Origin: Bacillus sp. RO3
GTDB taxonomy: Bacteria; Bacillota; Bacilli; Bacillales; Bacillaceae_B
Direction: 5' to 3'
DNA: 64,000 nucleotides
Assembly (NCBI RefSeq): GCF_012911895.1
Contig: NZ_JAAXCV010000034.1
Span: 248,001 to 312,000, forward strand
Shown here: piece after piece, positions 35,093-45,411 of the stretch
Layout: every line of letters starts with the position of its first letter
Position numbering within the stretch: position 1 is the stretch's first letter
Notes under the pieces: model-generated
Told to the model about the DNA's origin: nothing
The model's input: the letters and a program-made list of their open reading frames with translations, nothing else
Database searches by the model: none
Program-made: the position numbers and the translations under genes

Positions 35093-35992
35093 TCAAGCAC
35101 GTGGATGATGTGCTAAATACGTTTTTCTCAACTGGTCCTTCGAAACATGAGTATAAATTTGAGTTGATGATAATTGAGAATGTCCGAGAAGCTCCTGAAC
35201 CGTTCTTAAGTCTGCTCCATTATTAAGTAAATGCGTGGCAAATGTATGCCTTAACATATGGGGGTGGATCTTTCCGGTTAAGGAAGCCTTCTCGATTATT
35301 TTATTCAAAATAAGCCTTATCCCTCTTTGGGTAAGTGCACCGCCACGATGATTGACCAACAATTGGGAATGGGTCTGATTTTTCATTAAACTAGGCCTGG
35401 ATAATGTTATGTATTGTTCTAAAGCATCGTGGGCAAAGCTTCCAAAGGGTACATACCTCTCTTTGTTCCCCTTCCCTTTTACAAGGATGGTAGAAAGGCC
35501 TAAATCAACATCCTTCAATTGCATACCTGTGCATTCACTTACGCGGATGCCGGTGGCATAAAGAAGTTCAAAGATGGCCCGGTTGCGGATATCTAAAGGA
35601 GAGTCACCGCAGCAGGCTTCTAACAATGCCTCTATTTCTTCCTCATAAAAGAAGCCAGGCAGTCGCTGTTCTTTTTTTGGAAGATTCACAAAGGAAAATG
35701 GGTTATCGGTAAGATGTTTTTCCCGGTTCAGATAGCGGTAAAAGCTTCTTAAACTGGATACCTTCCTTGAAATGGAAGATCTCATCAAGCCATTTTCATG
35801 CAGCTTAGTTAAAAAAAGTCTCGCATCAGAATACTCGACATCTTTTAATGAACTTAAACCTTGTTCTTTCATAAATACGTAGAATTCTTCAATATCATGA
35901 CGATAATGTTCAAATGTGTGAGCAGAATAATGCTTTTCTATTTGTATATATTCAGTAAAGGATTGTAATTGTTCATCTAAATGATTTTTCAT
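35093..35992 (-). CDS. xerC: Tyrosine recombinase XerC (CodV)
   Basis: Resolves chromosome dimers at dif together with XerD. 299 aa. N-terminal SAM-like DNA-binding domain and a C-terminal catalytic domain with the Arg (ATGIRVSE), Lys ([13 protein letters not shown]), His-x-x-Arg ([12 protein letters not shown]), His ([17 protein letters not shown]) and nucleophilic Tyr all visible. ATG 35992 has a GAGGTG SD. Together with hslV, hslU and codY it forms the classical codVWXY unit of Bacillus. Confidence 0.96.
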   Translation of the reverse strand: MKNHLDEQLQSFTEYIQIEKHYSAHTFEHYRHDIEEFYVFMKEQGLSSLKDVEYSDARLFLTKLHENGLMRSSISRKVSSLRSFYRYLNREKHLTDNPFSFVNLPKKEQRLPGFFYEEEIEALLEACCGDSPLDIRNRAIFELLYATGIRVSECTGMQLKDVDLGLSTILVKGKGNKERYVPFGSFAHDALEQYITLSRPSLMKNQTHSQLLVNHRGGALTQRGIRLILNKIIEKASLTGKIHPHMLRHTFATHLLNNGADLRTVQELLGHSQLSSTQIYTHVSKDQLRKTYLAHHPRA

Positions 35993-36053
35993 CTTTAACA
36001 CCTCACAAGGGCTACTAAATAGTAACACAACCGGTGAACCCTTGCAATGAATT

Positions 36054-37352
36054 TTACACTTTTTTCACAAAGTTCTGAATTGTTTCCAAGGCCCGTTTGG
36101 CATGCTGTTCGTTCCGTTCTTTTTTACCTTTCACCTTTTTTGGCAATTCAGGGAATAGTCCGAAATTTGCATTCATCGGCTGAAAGTTATTCTTGTTCGC
36201 AGTGGTTATATATCTGGCCATGCTTCCTATCGCAGTTTCATGGGGGAATACTACAGGAGTTGCCCCCAAGGCCAGCTTTCCGGCATTTATTCCGGCAACC
36301 AGCCCGCTTGCAGCGGACTCAACATACCCCTCTACTCCCGTCATCTGACCGGCGAAAAACAGGTTGTCTTGCCCTTTTAACTGGTAAGTATCCATTAAGA
36401 CATTAGGAGAGTTGATGAAGGTATTTCTATGCATGACCCCATATCGTACAATATCCGCATTCTCAAGTCCCGGGATTAATTGAAGTACTTCTTTCTGTGG
36501 CCCCCACTTTAAATGGGTTTGAAAGCCTACAATATTATAGAGTGTACCAGCTGCATCATCCTGCCTTAATTGTACGACTGCATAGGGACGTTTCCCTGTT
36601 TCAGGGTCTTCTAGTCCAACTGGTTTAAGGGGACCGAACAACATGGTTTTCTTTCCACGGGAGGCCATCACTTCGATCGGCATACAGCCTTCGAAGAATA
36701 TTTCTTTTTCAAACTCCTTCAGAGGTACGGTTTCAGCAGAGATAAGGGCATCATAGAAACGATTGAACTCTTCCTCGGTCATCGGGCAATTCAAGTAAGC
36801 CGCTTCACCTTTGTCATAACGGGATTTTAAATAGACCTTATCCATGTTGATGGAATCTTTTTCGATAATCGGCGCTGCCGCGTCATAGAAGTATAGGTGT
36901 TCTTCACCTGTTACCTTTCTGATTTTTTCTGAGAGTGCCTCACTGGTAAGCGGTCCGGTGGCAACAATGGTAATTCCATCTGGAAATTCCGTCACTTCTT
37001 CATGTATGACCGTGACATTCGGGTGGTTCTTCACTTTATCAGTCACATGTGCCGCAAATTCATGACGATCAACGGCAAGGGCTCCCCCTGCTGGAACAGA
37101 ACAGGCATCTGCTGCTGACATAATGACAGACTCCAAATGACGCATTTCTTCCTTTAATACCCCGACGGCATTAGTTAATGTATTTGCACGAAGTGAATTG
37201 CTGCAAACAAGCTCAGCAAATTTATCTGTATGATGGGCAGGTGTTTGACGTACCGGTCTCATTTCATACAGGTTCACCTTTATTCCTCTCTTGGCAATCT
37301 GCCATGCAGCTTCACTGCCGGCTAATCCAGCTCCAATAACATTTACTGACAT
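36054..37352 (-). CDS. trmFO: tRNA m5U54 methyltransferase TrmFO (Gid)
   Basis: Folate/FAD-dependent enzyme that methylates U54 in the T-loop of tRNAs using methylenetetrahydrofolate. 432 aa (435 in B. subtilis). FAD-binding dinucleotide motif [13 protein letters not shown] at the N-terminus, the conserved [18 protein letters not shown] block, and [18 protein letters not shown] near the C-terminus. GGAGG SD. Between topA and xerC, as in other Bacillaceae. Confidence 0.97.
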   Translation of the reverse strand: MSVNVIGAGLAGSEAAWQIAKRGIKVNLYEMRPVRQTPAHHTDKFAELVCSNSLRANTLTNAVGVLKEEMRHLESVIMSAADACSVPAGGALAVDRHEFAAHVTDKVKNHPNVTVIHEEVTEFPDGITIVATGPLTSEALSEKIRKVTGEEHLYFYDAAAPIIEKDSINMDKVYLKSRYDKGEAAYLNCPMTEEEFNRFYDALISAETVPLKEFEKEIFFEGCMPIEVMASRGKKTMLFGPLKPVGLEDPETGKRPYAVVQLRQDDAAGTLYNIVGFQTHLKWGPQKEVLQLIPGLENADIVRYGVMHRNTFINSPNVLMDTYQLKGQDNLFFAGQMTGVEGYVESAASGLVAGINAGKLALGATPVVFPHETAIGSMARYITTANKNNFQPMNANFGLFPELPKKVKGKKERNEQHAKRALETIQNFVKKV

Positions 37353-37478
37353 CTATATAGACCTCCTGATTGACCCTTCATGTTAATCAATAGTATTGTA
37401 CACGAATGGACAAAGTTAAAAAAGACAAAAGCATAATGAAAATATGTATCGTTTATGATCATACACGCAAACAGAAAA

Positions 37479-37525
37479 GGGCTGACCCAATAGGTAATAG
37501 AGAAATCACCTGTTGGGACAGTCCC
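37479..37525 (-). terminator. Long hairpin downstream of topA (hairpin family member B)
   Basis: A stem of about 17 bp (37479-37495 with 37508-37525, one bulged base and a few mismatches) and a 12-nt loop, 70 nt after the topA stop and followed on the minus strand by TTTTCTGTTT. Its outer stem (GGG-CTG-CCC type) resembles the hairpins at 773-819 and 50164-50214. The remainder of the 37353-37595 gap holds no gene. Confidence 0.6.
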
Positions 37526-37595
37526 TCGCTTCATTGTATTGCTTCATTGTTCAACAATCAATCTTTTTTTATTTCTCATGAACAAAAGCTTTACA

Positions 37596-39671
37596 CTACT
37601 TCTGCGGTTCTTCTTTATAGTCACAGCTCGTACACTGAATCTGATTGCCTTTTTTAAGCTTTTTCTCAACTAGTAATTCTGCACACTTCGGACACCTGCG
37701 TTCAATCGGCTTATCCCATGACAGGAAGTCACATTCAGGATACTGGTCACACCCATAGAAAATACGCTTTTTCTTGCTCTTTCGTTCGATGATGTTCCCT
37801 TTTTCACACTTTGGACACTTTACACCGATTTCCTTGACAATCGGCTTTGTATTCCTACAGTCAGGAAAATTACTGCAGGCCATGAATTTACCGTATCGCC
37901 CCATTTTGAACACCATAGGATGTCCGCACTCCTCACAATCTTCACCTGCTGGTTCATCGCGGATCTCGATTTTTTCCATTTCGTTCTCCGCTTTCTCTAA
38001 GTGCTTTTCAAAATCCTGATAAAAACGGTCAATGATTCTTTCCCACTTCACATTTCCGTCTTCAATATCATCCAGACTGCGTTCCATGTTTGCCGTAAAT
38101 TCCACATCAATAATATCCGGGAAGAACTCCCTCACAAGTTCCAGGACGATCTCTCCAAGTTCAGTCGGAACGAAGCGTTTATTATCAAGTGTTACATATC
38201 CACGACGTTGAATGGTATCCAGAGTCGGAGCATACGTTGAGGGACGGCCTATCCCCAGCTCTTCAAGGGTCTTGACCAGCCTTGCCTCTGTATATCTTGG
38301 CGGCGGCTGGGTGAAGTGCTGATTAGGATCAATACTTTCACTCTTTACTGTATCCTGTTCTTCCATAGCAGGAAGAATGTTGTCCTTCTCTTCTTTCTGG
38401 TCATCCGAACCTTCAACATAGACTTTCATAAAGCCCGGAAACTTCACCTTAGAGCCGGTTGCCCTGAACATGACTGCACCGTTTACAATGTCAACACTCA
38501 TCGTATCCATGATTGCAGGTGCCATTTCACTTGCGACGAAACGTTCCCAGATCAATTTATACAGTCGATATTGATCTCTAGAAAGATATTCTTTCACAGA
38601 AGAAGGGTCCCTTAATGTACTGGTTGGACGGATGGCCTCATGGGCATCTTGAGATTTTTGTTGTTTCTTCTCTTTCCGGTCAGACTGCTTAACGAATTCA
38701 TTTCCATATTTATTGACAATGTATTCGTTCGCTTCTTTTTGAGCCACTTCTGAAATTCGGGTGGAGTCGGTTCTCATATAAGTGATAAAACCAACAGTCC
38801 CTGCTTTCCCCATTTCTATACCTTCGTATAATTGTTGGGCGAGCATCATTGTTTTCTTTGCACGGAAGTTTAACTTTCTTGCCGCTTCTTGTTGGAGAGA
38901 GGAAGTTGTAAACGGGGGAGACGGATTCCGCTTTCTTTCCTTTTTGGTTACTTTGTTGATCTCAAAAGAATTACCTTTGATTTTTCCAAGCACTTCTTTT
39001 ACATCTTCTTCGCTTTTCAAATCAACCTTCTTACCGTCCAATCCGTAGAACGATGCCTGGAACGTGTTGTTGTCTTTCTTGAATTCAGCTTCTATCGACC
39101 AGTACTCTTCGGGAGTGAAGGCCTTGATTTCATTTTCACGGTCAATGATTAGACGTACAGCGACGGATTGTACCCTTCCTGCACTTAGACCCTTTTTAAC
39201 TTTCTTCCATAGTAGGGGACTGATATTATACCCGACCAACCGGTCCAATATCCTCCTTGCCTGTTGCGCATCCACTAAATCCATATTGATCGCCCTTGGA
39301 TGCTTAAAGGATTCTTTAATCGCATCCTTGGTGATTTCATTGAATACTACCCGGCACTCCGAAGTGGTGTCCATGTCAAGACTGTGGGCCAAATGCCATG
39401 CAATCGCTTCCCCTTCTCTGTCGGGGTCAGCCGCAAGAAAGATTTTCTTTACTTTCTTGGCTGCAGTCTTCAATTCTTTCAATACAGGTCCTTTTCCTCG
39501 AATCGTTATATATTTCGGTTCAAATTCGTTTTCAACATCCACGCCCATTTGACTCTTAGGCAAATCCCTGACGTGTCCCATTGAAGCTCTGACCTTATAT
39601 TTCTTGCCTAAATAACGTTCAATTGTTTTTGCCTTTGCCGGCGATTCCACTATTACTAAATAATCTGCCAT
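37596..39671 (-). CDS. topA: DNA topoisomerase I (type IA)
   Basis: Relaxes negative supercoils behind RNA polymerase. 691 aa, identical in length to B. subtilis TopA. TOPRIM domain at the start ([32 protein letters not shown]), active-site Tyr298 in [14 protein letters not shown], and three C-terminal zinc-ribbon modules (Cys pairs in CEECGHPM...CSNFPDC, CPKCEKG...CDQYPEC, CPKCAEL...CTSC). The SD is AAGGAGG. It has a long upstream region with a candidate promoter and a cre-like site. Confidence 0.97.
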   Translation of the reverse strand: MADYLVIVESPAKAKTIERYLGKKYKVRASMGHVRDLPKSQMGVDVENEFEPKYITIRGKGPVLKELKTAAKKVKKIFLAADPDREGEAIAWHLAHSLDMDTTSECRVVFNEITKDAIKESFKHPRAINMDLVDAQQARRILDRLVGYNISPLLWKKVKKGLSAGRVQSVAVRLIIDRENEIKAFTPEEYWSIEAEFKKDNNTFQASFYGLDGKKVDLKSEEDVKEVLGKIKGNSFEINKVTKKERKRNPSPPFTTSSLQQEAARKLNFRAKKTMMLAQQLYEGIEMGKAGTVGFITYMRTDSTRISEVAQKEANEYIVNKYGNEFVKQSDRKEKKQQKSQDAHEAIRPTSTLRDPSSVKEYLSRDQYRLYKLIWERFVASEMAPAIMDTMSVDIVNGAVMFRATGSKVKFPGFMKVYVEGSDDQKEEKDNILPAMEEQDTVKSESIDPNQHFTQPPPRYTEARLVKTLEELGIGRPSTYAPTLDTIQRRGYVTLDNKRFVPTELGEIVLELVREFFPDIIDVEFTANMERSLDDIEDGNVKWERIIDRFYQDFEKHLEKAENEMEKIEIRDEPAGEDCEECGHPMVFKMGRYGKFMACSNFPDCRNTKPIVKEIGVKCPKCEKGNIIERKSKKKRIFYGCDQYPECDFLSWDKPIERRCPKCAELLVEKKLKKGNQIQCTSCDYKEEPQK

Positions 39672-39743
39672 CCAATATGCCTCCTTAAAGAGGGAAATAA
39701 TCTGTTTTATAGCACCTTGGAATGTTTATTGATCAAGCGAAAC

Positions 39744-39757
39744 GGAAAACGTTTACA
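39744..39757 (-). promoter_or_regulatory. Candidate cre (CcpA) site upstream of topA
   Basis: On the minus strand TGTAAACGTTTTCC matches the catabolite-responsive element consensus TGWAANCGNTNWCA in 13 of 14 positions. It lies 73 bases upstream of the topA start codon, downstream of the candidate promoter. Whether CcpA binds or matters here is unknown. Confidence 0.35.
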
Positions 39758-39854
39758 CTGACATTCACATAGGTGTGTGTCATATAAAAGTAATAAGAAT
39801 TGCAAATCCCACTACTTTCCTTGTCTTATATACAGTTTTTGATTCCTGTTGCAA

Positions 39855-39883
39855 AATGTATAACAGTTTTACCATAATTGCAA
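39855..39883 (-). promoter_or_regulatory. Candidate sigma-A-type promoter of topA
   Basis: -35 TTGCAA (39878-39883) and -10 TACATT (39855-39860) with a 17-base spacer, giving a leader of about 175 nt. Both hexamers are imperfect. Other AT-rich stretches in the 39672-39970 gap could also serve; no gene is visible in that gap. Confidence 0.4.
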
Positions 39884-39970
39884 CCATTTTGTATGAAATA
39901 CTTGTAATTATTCACATTCCCCCACAGAAAAGATACTTTATTTAAAGATTCTATATCATATGCTGGTTGT

Positions 39971-40846
39971 TTATACTCCAAGTTCAGAAAAAATATCTTC
40001 TATTGATAAGACCATTTTTGCTCCTTCCTGTATCAAGCTGTTTGTTCCTTCAGCTAAAGGATCGTAAATGGACCCTGGGATAGAGAATACTTCCCTTCCT
40101 TCGTTTAAAGCATAATCCGCTGTTATGAAGGTCCCGCTCTTTTTTCTTGCCTCGGTTACTAGAACTGCTTGAGAAAGGCCGCTGATGATCCTGTTCCTTA
40201 TGGGGAAATGCCATTTCTCTGGTTTAATATACGGAGGATATTCAGAGATGAGGAGATGATGTTTCATCATCTGATGGGCCAAATCTTGATTTTGCCTTGG
40301 ATAAATGTGATCGAATCCTCCCCCCAGAACCCCGATGGTTTGTCCGCCGGAACGGATCGTTTCTTTATGTGCGATGGTATCCGCTCCTATCGCCAGTCCA
40401 CTTATGATGACAATCTCTTTCTTCACCAGTTGAGGAATTATGTTTCGAAGAACCGTCTCAGTATAGGAGGTGGCATTTCTAGAGCCGATAACCGCCATCT
40501 TTCTTGCAGATCGAAGAAGCGGTCTGTTACCTTTCAAAAACAGTAAAAATGGGGGATCATAAACATTTCTCAGTAGAAGTGGATAATCTTCGTCCACAAC
40601 GGTTATCCAGTCGATATCATTTTCAGCATACAACTTTTTGTATCTATTTGAATCAAATGAATGGAGGTCCCGATAGAAGAGTTCAGAATGGATAGTGTTG
40701 GATCGTGTGATCTGTTGGAGGATGGATGGGGATAAATCAAATATAGCTGTCATGTCCCGAAGTGATTCTACTAATCTTTTTGTACCTTTTAACCCTATTC
40801 CCCGGCAGTGGTGAATATGAAATAATACATCACGGTGTTCTTTCAT
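39971..40846 (-). CDS. dprA: DNA-processing protein DprA
   Basis: Loads RecA onto incoming single-stranded DNA during natural transformation. 291 aa. An N-terminal helical segment (HHCRGIGLKGTKRLVESL) and the Rossmann-fold DprA/Smf domain with MAVIGSRNATSYTE, IISGLAIGADTIAHKETIRSGG and GVLGGGFDHIYPRQN, then RNRIISGLSQAVLVTEA. No clear C-terminal winged helix, as in B. subtilis (297 aa). AGGAGG SD. It follows sucD, with a terminator between them. Confidence 0.95.
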   Translation of the reverse strand: MKEHRDVLFHIHHCRGIGLKGTKRLVESLRDMTAIFDLSPSILQQITRSNTIHSELFYRDLHSFDSNRYKKLYAENDIDWITVVDEDYPLLLRNVYDPPFLLFLKGNRPLLRSARKMAVIGSRNATSYTETVLRNIIPQLVKKEIVIISGLAIGADTIAHKETIRSGGQTIGVLGGGFDHIYPRQNQDLAHQMMKHHLLISEYPPYIKPEKWHFPIRNRIISGLSQAVLVTEARKKSGTFITADYALNEGREVFSIPGSIYDPLAEGTNSLIQEGAKMVLSIEDIFSELGV

Positions 40847-40888
40847 TTATAACCTCCTGTATGGTTGTTTATTATAGAATATAAAACT

Positions 40889-40914
40889 GAGACTGATGGC
40901 ATGCCATCAGTCTC
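40889..40914 (-). terminator. Terminator downstream of sucD
   Basis: A perfect 26-base palindrome (40889-40901 with 40902-40914) ten bases past the sucD stop, followed on the minus strand by AGTTTTATATT. It would fold into an 11-bp stem with a 4-nt loop and separates sucCD from dprA. Confidence 0.85.
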
Positions 40915-40923
40915 ACATCATCA

Positions 40924-41826
40924 TTAATGAGTTTTACATTTGTCAAGGATTCCTTCTTCTTTCAGAACCTTGATTAATGTTTCGCCCATATCTGAAGGTG
41001 TCGGAGCAACTTGGATCCCGCATTCATTCATAACGCGGATTTTCTCATCAGCCGTTCCTTTTCCACCAGAGATAATCGCACCGGCATGACCCATACGCTT
41101 ACCTGGAGGTGCCGTGCGTCCGCCGATGAAGCCTACTACAGGCTTGGTCATATTCGCTTTAATCCATTCAGCAGCTTCTTCTTCGGCCGTACCGCCGATT
41201 TCACCGATCATGATGACAGCATACGTATCCTCATCTTCGTTGAATGCTTTCAGTACGTCGATAAAATCTGTTCCATTGACAGGATCCCCACCGATCCCGA
41301 CAGCAGTAGACTGTCCGATTCCAGCTTGTGAAAGTTGGTGTACAGCTTCATACGTGAGTGTACCGGAACGTGAAACGACGCCTACATGACCTTTTGTATG
41401 GATGTATCCAGGCATGATCCCGATTTTACACTCTTCCGGAGTGATGACGCCAGGACAGTTCGGTCCAACAAGGCGCGTTTTCTTGCCTTCCATATAACGT
41501 TTCACCTTGACCATATCCAGTACAGGAATGTGCTCTGTAATACAAATAGCCAAATCAAGCTCGGCATCCACTGCTTCCATGATGGCATCTGCTGCAAATG
41601 GAGCAGGAACATAAATGACAGAAGCATTTACACCAGTTGCATTCTTTGCTTCTTCCACTGTATTGAAAACTGGAACGCCTTCAACCTCGGTACCGCCTTT
41701 ACCAGGTGTTACCCCTGCCACGATTTGTGTACCGTATTCAAGCATTTGCTTTGTATGGAAAAGAGCTGTTGATCCTGTAATCCCTTGTACAACAACTTTG
41801 GTATCTTTATTAATAAATACGCTCAT
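40924..41826 (-). CDS. sucD: Succinyl-CoA synthetase alpha subunit
   Basis: With SucC converts succinyl-CoA to succinate with substrate-level phosphorylation in the TCA cycle. 300 aa. CoA-binding Rossmann domain ([21 protein letters not shown]) and the ligase domain with [18 protein letters not shown] and the phosphohistidine motif [14 protein letters not shown]. It starts 16 bases after sucC. Confidence 0.98.
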   Translation of the reverse strand: MSVFINKDTKVVVQGITGSTALFHTKQMLEYGTQIVAGVTPGKGGTEVEGVPVFNTVEEAKNATGVNASVIYVPAPFAADAIMEAVDAELDLAICITEHIPVLDMVKVKRYMEGKKTRLVGPNCPGVITPEECKIGIMPGYIHTKGHVGVVSRSGTLTYEAVHQLSQAGIGQSTAVGIGGDPVNGTDFIDVLKAFNEDEDTYAVIMIGEIGGTAEEEAAEWIKANMTKPVVGFIGGRTAPPGKRMGHAGAIISGGKGTADEKIRVMNECGIQVAPTPSDMGETLIKVLKEEGILDKCKTH

Positions 41827-41842
41827 TAGTCCCCCGCCTTTC

Positions 41843-43003
41843 TTAGCCTACTTGCTCAACGATTTTTTGTGCGCCGTCTGCCATAGATTCAGCTGCAATA
41901 ATATTTAATCCTGATTTATTAAGGATTTCTTTACCTAAGTCAACGTTCGTACCTTCAAGGCGAACCACAAGTGGTACTTGAAGGCCGATCTGCTTAGCTG
42001 CCTCTACAACACCAGTCGCAATGACGTCACATTTCATGATTCCACCGAAGATATTAACAAAAATACCTTTTACGTTTTCATCAGAAAGAATGATTTTGAA
42101 TGCTTCGGTTACTTTTTCTGCTGTTGCACCGCCCCCGACATCAAGGAAGTTAGCAGGATCTCCGCCGTAATGTTTAACGATGTCCATTGTAGCCATGGCA
42201 AGACCTGCACCGTTAACCATGCATCCGATATTTCCATCAAGTGAAATATAGCTCAGGTCATATTTAGAAGCTTCAATTTCTTTTGCATCTTCTTCTTCAA
42301 GATCGCGTAATTCAATGACGTCTTTTTGACGGTATAAGGCATTGGAATCGAAGTTGAACTTCGCATCAAGTGCCATTACATCTCCATCACCCGTTACGAC
42401 TAAAGGATTGATCTCTACAATGGAGGCATCCTTTTGTACATAGACATTGTAAAGACCCATCATGAACTTGGCAGCTTTTCCAACTAGGTTTTGAGGAATG
42501 TTGATATTAAAGGCAATACGTCTCGCCTGGAAACCTGTTAGTCCAACCACTGGATCAATATATTCTTTAAAGATTTTTTCTGGTGTTTTTTCTGCTACTT
42601 CTTCAATCTCTGTCCCGCCTTCTTCAGAAGCCATCAGGACAACCTGGGAAGTGGCACGGTCCAGAACTAAACCTACATAATATTCCTTTTTGATATCACA
42701 GCCTTCTTCGATAAGTAAGCGCTTTACTTCCTTGCCTTCAGGCCCTGTTTGATGAGTAACTAACGTTTTACCGATTAGCTCTTCTGCATATGTACGCACT
42801 TCGTCCAGGCTTTTAGCGATTTTTACTCCGCCAGCTTTTCCCCGACCACCTGCATGGATTTGAGCTTTCACTACATACACGCTGGAATTTAACGTTTTCG
42901 CCGCTTCTACTGCTTCTTCAGCTGTAAAGGCCACTTTACCATTTGGTACGGACACCCCGTAATTTCTGAGGATTTCTTTACCTTGATATTCATGGATATT
43001 CAT
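41843..43003 (-). CDS. sucC: Succinyl-CoA synthetase beta subunit
   Basis: Nucleotide-binding subunit of succinyl-CoA synthetase. 386 aa. ATP-grasp N-terminal domain ([35 protein letters not shown]) and a C-terminal flavodoxin-like ligase domain ([49 protein letters not shown]). ATG 43003 with GGAGG at seven bases; the longer ORF to 43081 crosses the predicted promoter and is not conserved. Confidence 0.98.
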   Translation of the reverse strand: MNIHEYQGKEILRNYGVSVPNGKVAFTAEEAVEAAKTLNSSVYVVKAQIHAGGRGKAGGVKIAKSLDEVRTYAEELIGKTLVTHQTGPEGKEVKRLLIEEGCDIKKEYYVGLVLDRATSQVVLMASEEGGTEIEEVAEKTPEKIFKEYIDPVVGLTGFQARRIAFNINIPQNLVGKAAKFMMGLYNVYVQKDASIVEINPLVVTGDGDVMALDAKFNFDSNALYRQKDVIELRDLEEEDAKEIEASKYDLSYISLDGNIGCMVNGAGLAMATMDIVKHYGGDPANFLDVGGGATAEKVTEAFKIILSDENVKGIFVNIFGGIMKCDVIATGVVEAAKQIGLQVPLVVRLEGTNVDLGKEILNKSGLNIIAAESMADGAQKIVEQVG

Positions 43004-43035
43004 TTTCCATCCTCCTATCAAACTCTTCAAAAAAT

Positions 43036-43049
43036 AGACTGCGCTTTCA
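43036..43049 (-). promoter_or_regulatory. Candidate cre (CcpA) site at the sucC promoter
   Basis: TGAAAGCGCAGTCT on the minus strand matches the cre consensus in 12 of 14 positions and begins at the last base of the -10 hexamer, covering the predicted transcription start. This is the classic position for CcpA repression and would fit glucose repression of a TCA-cycle operon; not proven. Confidence 0.4.
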
Positions 43050-43077
43050 TTGTATAAAATGACAGTATATATGTCTA
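43049..43077 (-). promoter_or_regulatory. Sigma-A-type promoter of sucCD
   Basis: -35 TAGACA (43072-43077) and -10 TACAAT (43049-43054) with a 17-base spacer, a leader of about 40 nt, and the same hexamers as the flgB promoter. The rest of the 43004-43241 gap is AT-rich and without a gene; a weak inverted repeat (AGGAGA/TCTCCT) follows ylqH but lacks a T-run. Confidence 0.7.
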
Positions 43078-43241
43078 CCATTATGGTAAAAATATTATAT
43101 TAATTTAAAAATTCTGAACATAAAATAGAGCAATCTCTAGACTTTATACCTTACTTATAAGTATCAGCTCTTTGAAATTATTATACTTATAAAATATATT
43201 TCATCTCAGGATTACAGGAGATTCCAATTCAAGTCTCCTAT

Positions 43242-43523
43242 TCACTCTTTTTTAGAAATGTCCCTATCTAACCGGTAGATGAATGCAAACACCTCCGCTA
43301 CTGCACCGTATAGTTCTTCTGGAATCGACTCCCCTATATCCAGTTTCCCAAGAAGGGACAGCAGGCTCTTATCTTCTTGAACCGGTATGTGATGCTCTTC
43401 AGCCTGAGCCAGTATGTTTTCAGCAATGATTCCCTTCCCTTTGGCAAGGACCTTGGGAGCCCACTCTACAGTCTGATCATATCCTAACGCTATCGCTTCT
43501 TTTCTTTCATGAGTGTCTTTCAT
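43242..43523 (-). CDS. ylqH: YlqH, stand-alone FlhB C-terminal domain-like protein
   Basis: 93 aa protein of the FlhB/YscU/SpaS C-terminal family without membrane helices. Its sequence AIALGYDQTVEWAPKVLAKG aligns without gaps to the part of FlhB in this window just after the NPTH autocleavage motif (AIALKYDENKMDAPYVVAKG), and the C-terminal halves also match (IPEELYGAVAEVFAFIYRL against VPEEFFKAVAEILAYVYRI). The NPTH motif itself is absent; a DTH remains near the start. It overlaps ylqG by four bases, so the two are coupled. Function unknown; probably interacts with flagellar secretion. Confidence 0.88.
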   Translation of the reverse strand: MKDTHERKEAIALGYDQTVEWAPKVLAKGKGIIAENILAQAEEHHIPVQEDKSLLSLLGKLDIGESIPEELYGAVAEVFAFIYRLDRDISKKE

Positions 43524-45337
43524 ATTTTTAGATCAACTCCCGAAACTGTTTTAAATCGTTCGGAAATCACTTTATCCGATAGTGACACCTGTTTATCCGG
43601 TGTCTTCACCTTCACCGCCGATAAATGATATTCAAGTTTTTCCAAGCCTACTTTCAACCCGGGAATAAAAGACCTGGATATGGTTTCTGCATCTGGATGA
43701 CCAGTCCAGACCGTTAAGGAAACCACCCGATTTTGAACCTGCATATCAATCAGTATTTCTTTTAAACTTGAGAGCTCCAAATAAAATAAAACCCTGCAGT
43801 AGTCTTCATCAATTATACCTTTTGCCTTCTCTTTTCCCGTCCATTGAAGGGTCACATCCGTCGTTTGCCCGAATAAATAAAGCGGGAATTGCTGCACGAT
43901 TGTAAGAATCGGAAGGGTTTCGTGGGATTGCAGCACTTGATGGTTCATCTTTAATACAAGGTCATCTGCAAGGGACCTTATATCAGGAAGAGGGTGGTTC
44001 TGACTAAGACCGATGAGGTACTGTTTAATGGAAGGGTGGAATTGAATATCTTTCCCTCTTTTCCCCATTTGAGCTTCAAAATTGATCCCAAAGGTTCCAA
44101 TGATTCTTTTCAGAACTTTAGCCAACTCTTCTCCTCGTATCGTATTCGTAAGTTCTTGTTCTACCTGTAGGTGAAGTTTATGGAACAGTCTTTCCTGATT
44201 AGATTCAGGGGATCCTCTGTGATATGACTGAAGGAGCCTCATATAGTTCATTTCCATCGTCTTCCTTTTCCCATCAGTGACTGCATTCATCAGTTCTTCT
44301 GCAGCCATGGAAAACATGCGTTCCCCTCCTTTACTTACCAGAGCTTCTGTATTCAGCCATACATTCAGCCATTTATCAACCTGAGCACTTGAAAGTCTCT
44401 CTATGTCTCGACCTCTTCCGGTTACAATGGATAATAGCTGATCAAGGTCATTCCGGAGCTTGGCGGAAGCGGGACCTTTACCATCAGCTAATTCAGTACT
44501 AAGAAGCTCCAACCTTTTTCCCCACTGGATAGGAGAATACTGTTTCAGTTCTTCTTTCATCGTTGCCCGGACCCCGTCCTTCCATTGTTCCATGGAACCA
44601 CTTTTGTGAAGGAATCCGAGAGATGTCAACAGATCATAATGAGCCAATCGATTAGAAAAGGTTTGGAATGGATTCATCAGTCCCGATAAAGCTTTCATGG
44701 CCAGTTTTTCCGACGCCACCCCATTTAAAGGTTGTTGGATTCCTTTCAGTAATTGAAGTGTGTCCATGTCCCTGCCGGTGCTCATCAACTTAGAAGTAAG
44801 CTCATTCAGCATAGATATAAAACCGCCTGCAGCTGTTCCTGTTTTCATGGACTGAAAAACCCTGTCAGAAAGGGGAAAATTCCTCTCAGCCATTTCAACC
44901 AGAATGTTCATTTGTTCTCCTGTTTTTGCCCCGGTCAAATGCTTCTCAGCAAAAAGGAGCAGATCTTTTTGGATGGGGATGTTTTTTTTCATTAAATCTA
45001 CGAGTAATTCTTTCATTGCCTTTACATTAGTTGAAATAGACAGATGATCTAATAGACTCGCTGCTGTCTGTTTACCGTATCCTTCTTTGGTTTGACCGGT
45101 TGCGATTAAGTGGAGAGATATACCACTTTCCGATTGTTTTACTTCAACCCAGTAACGCTCTCCCGCTTGTAATGGAGTATCAAGTTTCGCAATAAACCTT
45201 TGGCCGTTCGCAGACACCTCTGCATTTCCCTCGCCAAGCAGCTTATGTACGTTGATATGGAGAACCCTTCCATTTTGTATTGAAAAGGGTTTTTGTTCAA
45301 AACGCTGATTACCTGTCGCGCTATGTATATGTGGCAT
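43520..45337 (-). CDS. ylqG: YlqG, FliK-like protein with C-terminal hook-length-control-like domain
   Basis: 605 aa protein without signal peptide or membrane helix. Most of it is weakly conserved and helical; the C-terminal about 120 residues (LELSSLKEILIDMQVQNRVV, then GLKVGLEKLEYHLSAVKV) have the pattern of the FliK hook-length-control domain (compare LGSLRIEILQQNGVMT in the fliK product here). ATG 45337 is chosen because GGGAG lies eight bases upstream; ATG 45352 lacks an SD. It precedes ylqH. Function not established. Confidence 0.82.
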   Translation of the reverse strand: MPHIHSATGNQRFEQKPFSIQNGRVLHINVHKLLGEGNAEVSANGQRFIAKLDTPLQAGERYWVEVKQSESGISLHLIATGQTKEGYGKQTAASLLDHLSISTNVKAMKELLVDLMKKNIPIQKDLLLFAEKHLTGAKTGEQMNILVEMAERNFPLSDRVFQSMKTGTAAGGFISMLNELTSKLMSTGRDMDTLQLLKGIQQPLNGVASEKLAMKALSGLMNPFQTFSNRLAHYDLLTSLGFLHKSGSMEQWKDGVRATMKEELKQYSPIQWGKRLELLSTELADGKGPASAKLRNDLDQLLSIVTGRGRDIERLSSAQVDKWLNVWLNTEALVSKGGERMFSMAAEELMNAVTDGKRKTMEMNYMRLLQSYHRGSPESNQERLFHKLHLQVEQELTNTIRGEELAKVLKRIIGTFGINFEAQMGKRGKDIQFHPSIKQYLIGLSQNHPLPDIRSLADDLVLKMNHQVLQSHETLPILTIVQQFPLYLFGQTTDVTLQWTGKEKAKGIIDEDYCRVLFYLELSSLKEILIDMQVQNRVVSLTVWTGHPDAETISRSFIPGLKVGLEKLEYHLSAVKVKTPDKQVSLSDKVISERFKTVSGVDLKI

Positions 45338-45411
45338 ACCCCTAACTCCCATTCATTGGAAAATCGCAGTTTTTCATAATACCCCTTTACGATTCATTCT
45401 ATTTTTTTAAC

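Noticed and set aside
37343-37534. Open frame of 63 codons in the topA-trmFO gap
   Set aside because: It runs through hairpin B and the trmFO SD/start; its hydrophobic stretch is due to AT-rich DNA and no SD supports it.
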